Source: Sphingomonas dokdonensis (GTDB taxonomy: Bacteria > Pseudomonadota > Alphaproteobacteria > Sphingomonadales > Sphingomonadaceae). From it: DNA of 64,000 nucleotides. The notes below the pieces were generated by a model. That model was not told where the DNA came from and did not search any database. It saw nothing but the letters and a program-made list of their open reading frames with translations. Position 1 is the first letter of the stretch; every line of letters begins with the position of its first letter. The position numbers and the translations under genes are program-made. Below are positions 52,498-60,649 of the stretch, in pieces. Where the stretch lies: the NCBI RefSeq assembly GCF_002197685.1, contig NZ_NBBI01000006.1, positions 62,001 to 126,000 on the forward strand, read 5' to 3'.

Positions 52498-52534
52498 CGC
52501 GATGCTCTCCTTGTCGTGGTGGCGCGGCGCTGGT

Positions 52535-53365
52535 TCACGCGGCGGTCGCCGCCGCTTTGGGGTGTAGGCGCAGGAAGCCAGGTGCGCGCATCGGGTCGCC
52601 GAGCTTCAGCTTGGTCGCCATGTCGGGGAAGTTGGGCAGCGATTTCGCCCCCTTCGGATCGTAATGGGTGCGCTCGCCGAAGAAGCGCAGCGTCAGCGTG
52701 CGGCGGCGCTGGCCGGGGCGCGTCCGCGCGCCGCCGTGCAGGGTGCGAAAGTGGAAGAAGATGACGTCGCCCGGCTCGACCGCCCAGGAGACGATGTCGT
52801 GCCTTTCACGCGCCGCCTCGACATCGGGCAGGCGCGGGAGCGACAGGCGGTCGTCGATCGGGCGGGTGTCGTCGTTCGGATCGAAGGCCGAGGTGTTGTA
52901 CATCGGCCCGAGGTGCGAGCCGGGAATGAACTCCAGGCTGTCCGCCGGGGCGAGCGGCTCGAAGGTGATCCAGGCGACGGCGTTATCCTCGCCATCCATT
53001 GGGAGGTAAGATCCATCCTGGTGCCAGGGCGTGCGCCGCGTGTCGCCGCCTTCCTTCAGGAACACCTGTTCGTAGATGAACCAGACGGGATCGCGGCCCC
53101 AAAGCTGCGCGCACGCCGCCGGGATCGGCGAGCTCTCCAGCATCGATTGGTAGCCGTCGAGCACGTCCGGGTGGAACGAATCGTTGTAGAACAGCGGCGT
53201 GCCGTCGCGCTTCAGCAGAGGCGCGTTGCGCGGCGTGGGATTGGCGAGGCTCCATTCCCACGCCTCGAGCGTGGCGGCCAATTGCGTGGGGTCGAGCAGG
53301 CCGGGAATGTGCACCACCCCGTCGTGCTGAAAGGCGGCACGCTTTGTGGCCCAGTCAATCGCCAT
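52535..53365 (-). CDS. Phytanoyl-CoA dioxygenase (PhyH) family protein
   Basis: 276-residue Fe(II)/2-oxoglutarate dioxygenase. Metal ligands: His and Asp in TPWHQDGSYLP (H-x-D) and the later His in FRTLHGGARTRPGQRRR, whose Arg should bind 2-oxoglutarate. Seen also: AFQHDGVVHIPGLLD and PLAPADSLEFIPGSH. Hydroxylates an unactivated carbon, plausibly the first step before the SDR and BVMO. ATG at 53365 with GGAGG 6 nt upstream; the in-frame stretch back to 53509 crosses the promoter and is not coding. First gene of the operon. Confidence 0.93.
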   Translation of the reverse strand: MAIDWATKRAAFQHDGVVHIPGLLDPTQLAATLEAWEWSLANPTPRNAPLLKRDGTPLFYNDSFHPDVLDGYQSMLESSPIPAACAQLWGRDPVWFIYEQVFLKEGGDTRRTPWHQDGSYLPMDGEDNAVAWITFEPLAPADSLEFIPGSHLGPMYNTSAFDPNDDTRPIDDRLSLPRLPDVEAARERHDIVSWAVEPGDVIFFHFRTLHGGARTRPGQRRRTLTLRFFGERTHYDPKGAKSLPNFPDMATKLKLGDPMRAPGFLRLHPKAAATAA

Positions 53366-53410
53366 CGCATCCTCCCGCTTTATGGACGCGAACTTATAAC
53401 ACGCTGTACT

Positions 53411-53426
53411 TAAGTCAAAGGACTTA
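53411..53426. promoter_or_regulatory. Inverted repeat in the promoter of the PhyH-SDR-BVMO operon
   Basis: TAAGTC-AAAG-GACTTA, a perfect 6-bp inverted repeat 45 nt before the PhyH start. On the minus strand TTGACT (the -35 candidate) overlaps it, and a TATAAGTT sequence lies downstream at 53396-53389. A repressor bound here would block the promoter. No dedicated regulator gene adjoins; the nearest TetR genes are at 45.6 and 46.5 kb. Confidence 0.5.
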
Positions 53427-53590
53427 GAATGCTCCTTGCTGCGTTCGTGGTCGCGCCTTGCGGTGTCGGTGTAATGGCGAGGGAAAGGCCCACGACGAGC
53501 ACGTTCCACCGTTAACCAACTCGTATTCAGTTGTTTCTATTCCAATGGCGTGCGGACGAGCCATTATCCTGCCGATGAGGGCACCCCCTT

Positions 53591-55114
53591 GTGCGCTGCG
53601 CAGGGCTTTCGGTGATCGTCGCTCTTCTGCTCGTCGCGATCGTGGCGCTGGTCGTCATGGCGGCCGCTTACTGCCGGCTGTGGTTGCACCTGGCGGCGAT
53701 CCGCCGGCGCATCGTGGCGCTGCCGGGCGACGGCGCGGCCCGTACCGCCGAGGGCGCGCTGGACGAGATCGAGCGACAGGTCGTGCAGCTTCGGCCGCGC
53801 CTGCTCACGCAGCACCCGATCACCGCGCTGCCGACGCGCGAGGCGCTGCTGGCGCGGATGAGCGCCGACAAAAACGGCGTGGTGGGGGCGCTGGCCTTTA
53901 CCGACTTCGACCGGCTGACCGCGATCGACCCAGTCATTGCCGAACGGATGCTGGCGATCTGCGCCGCCCGCCTGCGGCAGATGCTGCCGCCGACGCGGCT
54001 CGCGGCACAGATCGACCGCGGCCATATCGGCATGTGGTACGGCGATGGGGACGCGGCCACGGCACAGGCAGAGCTGACCGCGATCGCCTATGCCTTGGGG
54101 CAGGAGATCGACAGCGGCGCGGGCAAGCTCACGCCCAAGGTCGCGGTCCGGCTGGAACCGTTCGACGCGGCCGAGGCGCGGTCGGCCGGCACGCTTCTGT
54201 CGCAACTGGTGGCGTCGTTCACCCTGCCTGCCGGTGCGGCCGGCGCCCCTTCGACGTCCGACGATGCAGCGCTGGCGCGCGATCATTATGCCATCGAGCA
54301 GGACCTGCGGCAGGCGATCGTGCAACAGGAACTGTCGCTCGCCTTTCAGCCGCTGATCGATGCCGGGCGCCAGATCGTGTGCGGTGCAGAGGCGCTGCTG
54401 CGCTGGGACCATCCGGTGCGCGGCCGCATCTCCCCTGCCCTGTTCGTCCCAGTGATGGAAACGGCAGGCATGGCACGCGAGATCGGCAATTGGGCGCTCA
54501 ACGCCGCAACGCGCGAGGCGGGGCGCTGGCGCGCATCGGGCCTGCCGCCGCTGCGCATCGCGATCAATGTCTCGGGCCATCAGCTGGAGGAAGACGACCT
54601 GCCGGCGCTGGTCCGTCGCACGCTGCATCACCACAATGTGCCTGCCGAGGCGATCGAGCTGGAACTGACCGAAAGCGTGGCGACGACCGATACGGAGCAT
54701 TGCCGCCGGCTATTCGAGGCCTTGCGCGCAACCGGGATCAAGCTGGCGGTGGACGATTTCGGCACCGGCTATTCGGGCTTCAGCTCGCTGCGGCGGCTGG
54801 CGTTCGACAAGATCAAGATCGACCGCGAGTTCGTCACCGATGTCGATCGCCGGCGCGACAGCCAGGCGATCTGCCAGAGCGTCATCGCACTCGGTGCCGG
54901 GCTGGGCATCCGCGTGCTGGCCGAGGGCGTCGAGCGATACGGCGAATATGCGTGGCTGCGGCGCAACGGCTGCCACCATTTCCAGGGTTTCTATTTCGCG
55001 CCGCCGCTGACCGGCGACGCCTTCACGGCGTTCGTGCGCGACACGGACGGCCTGCGGCATCTTCTGCATCCGGCCACCGCGCCGCTGCCTGTTCACGAAA
55101 GAGTATGTCCATGA
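53591..55114 (+). CDS. Membrane-anchored EAL-domain c-di-GMP phosphodiesterase with degenerate GGDEF
   Basis: 507 residues. One N-terminal span (VIVALLLVAIVALVVMAAAY), then a GGDEF-like domain (about 75-205) without a GGDEF signature (the site reads WYGDGDAATA), so it should not make c-di-GMP. The EAL domain (about 235-490) has its catalytic residues: E267 of E-A-L, NVSGHQL, ELTESVATTD, VDDFGTGYSGFSSL, KIDREFV, LAEGVE and HHFQGFYFAPP. It should therefore cleave c-di-GMP. GTG start at 53591 after GAGGG. Its stop overlaps the lipoprotein start (ATGA), linking it to the kinase-FHA-phosphatase genes. Confidence 0.9.
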   Translation: MRCAGLSVIVALLLVAIVALVVMAAAYCRLWLHLAAIRRRIVALPGDGAARTAEGALDEIERQVVQLRPRLLTQHPITALPTREALLARMSADKNGVVGALAFTDFDRLTAIDPVIAERMLAICAARLRQMLPPTRLAAQIDRGHIGMWYGDGDAATAQAELTAIAYALGQEIDSGAGKLTPKVAVRLEPFDAAEARSAGTLLSQLVASFTLPAGAAGAPSTSDDAALARDHYAIEQDLRQAIVQQELSLAFQPLIDAGRQIVCGAEALLRWDHPVRGRISPALFVPVMETAGMAREIGNWALNAATREAGRWRASGLPPLRIAINVSGHQLEEDDLPALVRRTLHHHNVPAEAIELELTESVATTDTEHCRRLFEALRATGIKLAVDDFGTGYSGFSSLRRLAFDKIKIDREFVTDVDRRRDSQAICQSVIALGAGLGIRVLAEGVERYGEYAWLRRNGCHHFQGFYFAPPLTGDAFTAFVRDTDGLRHLLHPATAPLPVHERVCP

Positions 55115-55848
55115 TCCTTCGTCGCTCCCGGGCTGCGGGCCTGTCACTCATGTTGCTGGCACTGTCGGCCTGCGGTGGCGGGGCGCGCCCCAATGCCACG
55201 CCGCCGCGCGCCGCGTCCGGCAATGGCGATGCCGGCGCGGCGCTCGACCGGCTGCTGCAGGGTGACGAGGGCGCGGCGCGCAAGCAGCTGAAGGCAATCC
55301 TGAAGCGCGATCCCAACAACGCCTCGGCGCAGATGGTGCTGGCCAGCATGAAGGGCGATGCGCGCGAGCAGCTCGGCCCGCACAATTACCCCTATACCGT
55401 GCGCGCGGGCGACACGATCGACGGCATCGCGCAGCGGCTGCTGGGCAACCGGCTGAAGGCGTATCAGCTGCTGCGCTACAACGACCTGTCCCTCCCTGCG
55501 CAGCTTGCCGTCGGACAGGTGCTGCGCATTCCCGGCGAACAACGCCGGGAGCCGCCGCGCGCGCCCGCCCCGCCGCCAGCGCCATCGCCGGCACCGCCGC
55601 GCCCCGCGCAGCCGGCGCCGGTTGCGCAGCCGAAACCCGCCCCGGCGGCGCGGCCTGCGCCAGCGGCAAACCCGGCCGCCGCGCGCCAGGCGCGTGCCGC
55701 CGGCCTTGCCGCGCTCAATCAGGGCAAGGTGGCGCAGGCTGTGGCGCAGTTGCGACGCGCGGCGGCGCTCGATCCGGGTAATCCGCTGATCGCGCGCGAT
55801 CTCGCCCGCGCCCAGCGGATCGCCGCAACCGTCCGCACGAAACGCTAG
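55111..55848 (+). CDS. LysM-domain lipoprotein with C-terminal TPR-like part
   Basis: 245 residues. Signal peptide with lipobox (LMLLALSACGGG), so lipid-anchored. A TPR-like helical stretch (RLLQGDEGAARKQLKAIL), then LysM (about 90-140: YTVRAGDTIDGIAQRLLGNRLKAYQLLRYND, VGQVLRIPG), a long Pro/Ala linker and a final TPR-like repeat (ALNQGKVAQAVAQLRRAAALDPGNP). LysM should bind peptidoglycan. Similar LysM/TPR lipoproteins occur in type VI secretion regions (TagX/TssL accessory types), but I could not assign one. Start at 55111 overlaps the EAL stop. Second gene of the five-gene set. Confidence 0.85.
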   Translation: MILRRSRAAGLSLMLLALSACGGGARPNATPPRAASGNGDAGAALDRLLQGDEGAARKQLKAILKRDPNNASAQMVLASMKGDAREQLGPHNYPYTVRAGDTIDGIAQRLLGNRLKAYQLLRYNDLSLPAQLAVGQVLRIPGEQRREPPRAPAPPPAPSPAPPRPAQPAPVAQPKPAPAARPAPAANPAAARQARAAGLAALNQGKVAQAVAQLRRAAALDPGNPLIARDLARAQRIAATVRTKR

Positions 55849-55903
55849 AACACCTGCTTAAACCATTGGCGCTACGCGTCACGCCACGTGGGAGTGGACC
55901 AAC

Positions 55904-57565
55904 ATGACGACGACATTGGGGCGATATCGCATCCATGCGCGCATCGGCGAGGGCGCGATGGCGGAGGTCTATCGCGCACACGATCCGGAGATCGACCGCA
56001 CGGTCGCCATCAAGACGCTCAAGCCGGACTATGCGTCCAACCCGGATCTCGGCGCGCGCTTCATGCGCGAGGCGCGAGCCGCCGGCGCGCTGAGCCACGC
56101 CAATATCGCCACCATCTACGACGTCGGCGAGGCGGAGGGGATCGCCTATATCGCGATGGAGCTGGTCGAAGGTCAGCCGCTCGACACCGCATTGGCGCAG
56201 GGCCGCATGCCGTACGAGCGCGTGCTGGAGCTCGGCCGCCAGCTAGCCAGTGCGCTCGGCTATGCGCATCGCCACGGCGTCGTCCACCGCGATATCAAGC
56301 CGTCCAACATCCTGCTCTCGGCCGATGGCAAGACGGTGAAGCTGCTTGATTTCGGCGTCGCGCGCGTCGCGTCGGCCGAGGCGGAACGGCGGCTCGCGCA
56401 TACGCAGATCGGCCAGATGGTCGGCACGCCACGCTACATGAGTCCCGAACAGGCGCTGGGCATGCCGGTCGACCATCGCTCGGACCTCTTCTCCCTCGGC
56501 GTCGTCCTGTACGAGATGATCACCGGCAAGGTGGCATTTCCCGGCACGGCGCTGGCCACGCTGGCGATCCAGATCGCGCAGGAGCGGGTCGAGCCGATCG
56601 ACCGCAGCGCCGCCGACTGCCCGCCGGGGCTGCGCTTCATCATCGAAAAGCTGCTGGCGAAGAAGCCCGAGCAGCGCTTTGCCGACGGCGATGCGCTCGC
56701 CGCCGCCCTGTCGCGCGAGGCCGGCGCGCAGCAGGACATGGTGCCCGGCAGGCGTGGACTTTCCTTGCGCACGAAGCTGCCGCTGGCCTTGTCGCTGGTG
56801 ACCGCCGCCTCGCTCGCCTTCTGCTTCACCACCACGCTCGATCGCGAGCGCGACACGCTGGAGCGGTTGGCGATCTCGGCCGGCAGCTCGACCGCGTCCT
56901 TTGTCACCAGCAACGCCGCGGTGCTGGCGGCCGACAATGCCGGCCTGCCGCCGATCGAGCAGGATTGGTCGGCGCTGCAGGCGTTCGCGGTGACGGCCGC
57001 GCGCGATCCCGAGGTGCGCGATCTCGCGATCGCCGACGACCACGGCATCGTGCGCGCCGCGAGCGATCCGACGCTGATCGGCAAGCGATATCGCGGTGCC
57101 GCCGGCGAACCGGCGATGAGCGGCAAGGGCGTCACCGCGGCGGCCGATCGCGGCGCGGGTGCCGGCATCCGCTTTGTGCAGCCGATCCGCTATGCCGGGG
57201 TGAATTTCGGCACGGTCGATCTGGTGGTGCGGCGCACCGCGCTGGATGCGGCGATCGGCAGCGTGCGCGCCTCGCTGCTGTCGCTTGCCGGCGTCGTGAT
57301 GCTGGTCGTGCTGCTGGTCGGCTATCTCAGCGGCGCGCTTGTTTCGCGGCCGCTCGCGCGGCTACGCGCAGCGCTGGAGGAAGCGCCAAAGGTCGGCTTC
57401 GCGCTGCGCATTTCACACCGCCGGCGCGACGAGTTCGGCGCAGTCTTCAACGCCTTCAACGCGGCGGCGGCAGCGGTCGAGCCGCAACTGGCCGGCGGCG
57501 ACACGCACGCGGCGGCCCAAGCCGCTACACTCGCCACCCGGATCGCGCATCGCGCAGCAGCCTGA
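55904..57565 (+). CDS. Membrane Ser/Thr protein kinase, PpkA-like
   Basis: 553 residues. Kinase domain residues about 7-270: glycine loop IGEGAMAEVYRA, ATP-binding Lys37 in VAIKTLKP, catalytic Asp130 in HRDIKPSN, Mg-binding Asp149 in LLDFGVAR and GTPRYMSPEQA. Then TM1 (about 290-311), a periplasmic sensor region of about 145 residues (CACHE-like, ending RRTALDAAIG), TM2 (about 457-480) and a HAMP-like stretch (SRPLARLRAAL). The layout is that of PpkA, which phosphorylates an FHA protein to switch on type VI secretion. All catalytic residues are present. GGGAG precedes the ATG at 55904; the FHA gene starts 10 nt after its stop. Confidence 0.93.
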   Translation: MTTTLGRYRIHARIGEGAMAEVYRAHDPEIDRTVAIKTLKPDYASNPDLGARFMREARAAGALSHANIATIYDVGEAEGIAYIAMELVEGQPLDTALAQGRMPYERVLELGRQLASALGYAHRHGVVHRDIKPSNILLSADGKTVKLLDFGVARVASAEAERRLAHTQIGQMVGTPRYMSPEQALGMPVDHRSDLFSLGVVLYEMITGKVAFPGTALATLAIQIAQERVEPIDRSAADCPPGLRFIIEKLLAKKPEQRFADGDALAAALSREAGAQQDMVPGRRGLSLRTKLPLALSLVTAASLAFCFTTTLDRERDTLERLAISAGSSTASFVTSNAAVLAADNAGLPPIEQDWSALQAFAVTAARDPEVRDLAIADDHGIVRAASDPTLIGKRYRGAAGEPAMSGKGVTAAADRGAGAGIRFVQPIRYAGVNFGTVDLVVRRTALDAAIGSVRASLLSLAGVVMLVVLLVGYLSGALVSRPLARLRAALEEAPKVGFALRISHRRRDEFGAVFNAFNAAAAAVEPQLAGGDTHAAAQAATLATRIAHRAAA

Positions 57566-57575
57566 GGATCACGCC

Positions 57576-58586
57576 ATGTACATGCTTCAGCTGTTCGACG
57601 CCGCCGACGATGTCCAGCCGATCGACGCGCGGCTGATCCGCGACGGCCAGATCCGCATCGGGCGCGACGCCAGTGCCGACTGGCCGATCGCGGACGCCGA
57701 TTGCGAGCTGTCGCGGACCCATTGCGAACTCGCGCTGGATGGCGACGCGCTCACGCTGCACGCGCTCGGTACCAATGGCGTGTTCGACGACCTGACCGGC
57801 GATCGCTTTCCCACCGAACGGGTGGTGATCGCGGTACCCACCACGCTGCGGTTCGGTCGGTTCCGCCTGCGCGCCAGCCGCGCGCCGCATGGCGATGCCC
57901 CGATCGACGTGGCCGGCACGCTGCTGATGACGCCGCCGCTCGGCCTGTCGAGCGACGTGCCCGAACAATGGAGCGACGCCGACCTGCCGCTCGGAGATGG
58001 TCACGGCTCGCTGCTCGACGCCTTTTGCGAGGGCGCGGGCCTTGATGCATCCTTGCTGTCGAGCGAAGACCCGGCGGACGTGATGCGCCGCGCAGGCGCG
58101 GTCTACCGCCAGATGGTGCTCGGGATCGGCGACCTGATGGCCGAGCGGGATCGCGCGCGCGGGCAGTACAAGCTGTCGCGCACGACCATTGGGGGGCATG
58201 ACAACAATCCGTTCAAATGGGCGCCGACGCAGCGGCTTGCGATCGACCTGCTGCTGACGGGCTCGGGCGGTTTCCTGTCCGGCCCGGCGGCGCTTCAGGC
58301 ATCGTTCCGCGATATGAAGCGCCACCTGATCGCCAGCTTCGCCGGATTGCAGGCGAGCCTGCGCGCCGCCGTCGCTACCTTCGACCCGGCGGCGATCGAT
58401 GCCGAGGCAAGCACCCGAGGCTCGCTGTTGAAAAGCCGCGCCGCGCTGCATGCGGCGGAATACGCACGGCGCTACGCGGACCTTTCGGCGCAGCTCGAAG
58501 CCGGCACGGGCGGATCGCTCGAACGCGCCTTTATCACGGGCTATGATGCCAGCGAGGCGGACGCCGAGCGGAGCGAGCGGCCGTGA
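57576..58586 (+). CDS. TagH/Fha-like FHA-domain protein of type VI secretion type
   Basis: 336 residues. FHA domain about residues 10-95 (IRIGRDASADWPIADADCELSRTHCEL: G-R and S-R-T-H for phospho-Thr binding, then TNGVFDD). The C-terminal about 190 residues match the type VI secretion FHA family: VMRRAGAVYRQMVLGIGDLMAERDRARGQYKLSRTTIGGHDNNPFKWAPTQRLAIDLL. GAGGA 8 nt before the ATG at 57576; the stop overlaps the phosphatase start. In T6SS, phosphorylated Fha recruits and activates the secretion machine, but the window has no machine genes. Confidence 0.92.
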   Translation: MYMLQLFDAADDVQPIDARLIRDGQIRIGRDASADWPIADADCELSRTHCELALDGDALTLHALGTNGVFDDLTGDRFPTERVVIAVPTTLRFGRFRLRASRAPHGDAPIDVAGTLLMTPPLGLSSDVPEQWSDADLPLGDGHGSLLDAFCEGAGLDASLLSSEDPADVMRRAGAVYRQMVLGIGDLMAERDRARGQYKLSRTTIGGHDNNPFKWAPTQRLAIDLLLTGSGGFLSGPAALQASFRDMKRHLIASFAGLQASLRAAVATFDPAAIDAEASTRGSLLKSRAALHAAEYARRYADLSAQLEAGTGGSLERAFITGYDASEADAERSERP

Positions 58587-59332
58587 TCGCTACGCAGCAG
58601 ATCGACACGCCGCATGCGGCAACCTGGCACGCCGCGGCGCGCAGCCATGTCGGCCTGGTACGCCCGGTCAACGAGGATCGTGTCTTCAACTGTGCCGCGG
58701 CGGGCCTGTGGGCCATCGTGGACGGCATGGGCGGCCATGCCGGCGGCGACATCGCGGCGCAGACCGTCGTCGACACGCTGCGCGACCTGGTGGCGCGGGT
58801 GCCGCAGCCCACATTGGACGACGTGCGCCTTGCCGCCGATGCCGCCAATCACGCAATCGGTCGCCGCAATCGCGCGACCGGGGTGCAGACCGGCGCGACC
58901 ATGGTGCTCGCGCTCCTGGACGGGGCACGAATCCATCTCGCCTGGGCCGGGGACAGCCGCGCCTATCGCCTGACCGGGGGCCACGCGGAGCAGCTGACGC
59001 GCGATCACAGCGTGGTGCAGGACCTCATCGATGCGGGCCTGCTCACCAAGGAGGCGGCGCTGCGCCATCCACACGCCAATGTCGTGTTGCGTGCACTGGG
59101 TGTGGCGGACACGGTGGCGATCGAGACGCGCACGGTTACGCTGATGGCGGGCGAGCGGCTGCTGCTGTGCTCGGACGGCCTTTCGCGCTCGCTGAACGAG
59201 CAAGCGGTGCCGCGCGACATGGGGATCGCGCAACTGGCCGATACATTGCTCGCCCAGGCGCTGGTGCGCGACGGATCCGACAATGTGTCGCTCGTGATCG
59301 TCGAGCAGCCTGAACCGCGCGCGGTTCGCTGA
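58583..59332 (+). CDS. PP2C-type Ser/Thr protein phosphatase, PppA-like
   Basis: 249 residues, PPM/PP2C fold with metal-site motifs: VGLVRPVNEDRVF, WAIVDGMGGHAGGDIAA, WAGDSRAYRL and the C-terminal RDGSDNVSLVIVE. It removes the phosphate the PpkA-like kinase adds to the FHA protein. GTG start at 58583 overlaps the stop of the FHA gene (GTGA), so kinase, FHA and phosphatase are coupled. Last gene of the set; no clear terminator follows. Confidence 0.94.
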   Translation: MIATQQIDTPHAATWHAAARSHVGLVRPVNEDRVFNCAAAGLWAIVDGMGGHAGGDIAAQTVVDTLRDLVARVPQPTLDDVRLAADAANHAIGRRNRATGVQTGATMVLALLDGARIHLAWAGDSRAYRLTGGHAEQLTRDHSVVQDLIDAGLLTKEAALRHPHANVVLRALGVADTVAIETRTVTLMAGERLLLCSDGLSRSLNEQAVPRDMGIAQLADTLLAQALVRDGSDNVSLVIVEQPEPRAVR

Positions 59333-59426
59333 AGCAGCAGCCCCACTCTCCAGACTCTGCGGCGGCAGATGACACAATGAGCCGGTCCGTCGATCCGCGT
59401 GCTAGAGCGACGCGACCGGCACGGTA

Positions 59427-59738
59427 TCATGCCGGCCGGTTTGCAAGAACGGCCGCAAGCAGCCCCGGAAAGCGCTGATCGAACTCGGCGCGGCGCAGCG
59501 TGTTGATCATCTCGCGTCCGGCCTGCGTCGTCTGGATCAGCCCGGCCGCGCGCAGCAGCTTCAGGTGGTTGGACAACGTGCTCTTCGGGATCGTGTCGCA
59601 CGGCGCGGCATCGGTGCAACTCAGCCGCTCGGCCGCAGCGAGCCGCGCCACCATGCCCAGCCGATTTTCATCTGCGAGCGCGTGCAGCGCGAGATCGAGC
59701 GGAACGTCGTCCAGCCGGGGATGGGTGAAACGGGGCAT
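59427..59738 (-). CDS. ArsR-family transcriptional regulator
   Basis: 103 residues, compact winged HTH: MPRFTHPRLDDVPLDLALHALADENRLGMVARLA, then STLSNHLKLLRAAGLIQTTQAGREMINTL. A Cys pair (LSCTDAAPC) precedes the recognition helix but metal binding is uncertain. ATG at 59738 gives the normal length; ATG 59759 would add seven residues. It is divergent from the SDR gene at 59869 and probably represses it: an inverted repeat lies between them. Confidence 0.87.
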   Translation of the reverse strand: MPRFTHPRLDDVPLDLALHALADENRLGMVARLAAAERLSCTDAAPCDTIPKSTLSNHLKLLRAAGLIQTTQAGREMINTLRRAEFDQRFPGLLAAVLANRPA

Positions 59739-59771
59739 GCAAGGAATATAGGCCGCCATGAAGATTTTAAT

Positions 59772-59790
59772 AGTTCGGCGATATTGAACT
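59772..59790. promoter_or_regulatory. Operator candidate between ArsR and SDR genes
   Basis: AGTTC-N9-GAACT, an inverted repeat in the 130 nt between the divergent ArsR (59738) and SDR (59869) starts. Position and shape fit an ArsR-type operator. The arms are only 5 bp, so this is tentative. Confidence 0.4.
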
Positions 59791-59868
59791 GTCGAAGCGT
59801 GTTCCCATTTCCTCGCCTGCCGACAGCGCACGATGCCGTGATCGCGGGCCCGATTTTGGAGAATACAC

Positions 59869-60603
59869 ATGTCCCTGCAAGGCAAGACAGCGCTCGTCAC
59901 TGGCGGATCGCGCGGCATCGGCTCGGCCATCGCCAAGCGGCTCGCGGCCGATGGCGCAACGGTGGCGATCACCTATGCCGGCAACAAGAGCGCGGCCAAT
60001 GCGACGGTTGCGGCGATCGAGCGCGCGGGCGGCACGGCCTTCGCCTTCCAGGCAAACGCCGCCGATCCGGCCTCGCAGCGCGCGGGCGTCGAACAGGCCG
60101 CCGCCGCCATGGGCGGGATCGACATCCTCGTTCACAATGCCGGTGTCGCAGAATTCTCCACGGTTTCCGAAGATACCGACGCAACCTTTGATCGCCAGTT
60201 CGGCGTCAACGTAAAGGGCCTGCACGTCGGCACGCGCGCCGCCCTGCCGCATCTCCGCGACGGCGGCCGGATCATCCTGATCGGCAGCATTTCGGGCGAA
60301 ATGGCCTTCCCGGCGACGACCGTCTACAGCGCCACCAAGGCGGCGGTTGCGGCACTCGCGCGCGGCTGGGCCAAGGAACTCGCCGCGCGCAACATCCTGG
60401 TCAACACCGTGCAGCCGGGGCCGGTCGACACCGACATGAACCCCGCCGACAGCGAGTTTGCCGGACAGGTGCTGCAGTCGATCCCGCTCGGCCGGTATGG
60501 CAAGGTCGAGGAGATCGCGGGGGCGGTGTCGTTCCTCGCCGGACCCGATTCGAGCTACATCACCGGCACCACGCTCACCATCGATGGCGGTACGACGGCC
60601 TGA
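59869..60603 (+). CDS. 3-oxoacyl-ACP reductase-like SDR
   Basis: 244-residue classical SDR of the FabG group: TGGSRGIGSAIAKRL, DILVHNAGVAEF (HNAG variant of NNAG), catalytic Ser in IGSISGEMAF, Tyr-x3-Lys in VYSATKAAVAAL and the C-terminal ITGTTLTIDGGTTA. Tyr after beta-2 (ITYAGNKSAAN) rather than Asp suggests NADPH. ATG at 59869 with GGAGA upstream. Divergent from the ArsR gene that probably controls it; ends before a strong hairpin. Confidence 0.93.
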   Translation: MSLQGKTALVTGGSRGIGSAIAKRLAADGATVAITYAGNKSAANATVAAIERAGGTAFAFQANAADPASQRAGVEQAAAAMGGIDILVHNAGVAEFSTVSEDTDATFDRQFGVNVKGLHVGTRAALPHLRDGGRIILIGSISGEMAFPATTVYSATKAAVAALARGWAKELAARNILVNTVQPGPVDTDMNPADSEFAGQVLQSIPLGRYGKVEEIAGAVSFLAGPDSSYITGTTLTIDGGTTA

Positions 60604-60614
60604 GCGACAGCACG

Positions 60615-60643
60615 GGCGTGCCGGCCGCAAGAGCCGGCACGCC
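60615..60643. terminator. Bidirectional hairpin between two convergent SDR genes
   Basis: A perfect 11-bp stem GGCGTGCCGGC (60615-60625) and GCCGGCACGCC (60633-60643), loop CGCAAGA, located between the stops at 60603 and 60650. No T-tract, so it may rely on Rho or only block read-through. Confidence 0.6.
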
Positions 60644-60649
60644 ACATGA

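Noticed and set aside
53510-53530. GTTAACC before the EAL gene as a CtrA site
   Set aside because: Only a half-site is present; the second TTAA at the required spacing is missing.
53458-55104. Upstream part of the frame that ends with the LysM lipoprotein
   Set aside because: It lies inside the EAL gene in another frame; the lipoprotein signal peptide starts only at 55111.
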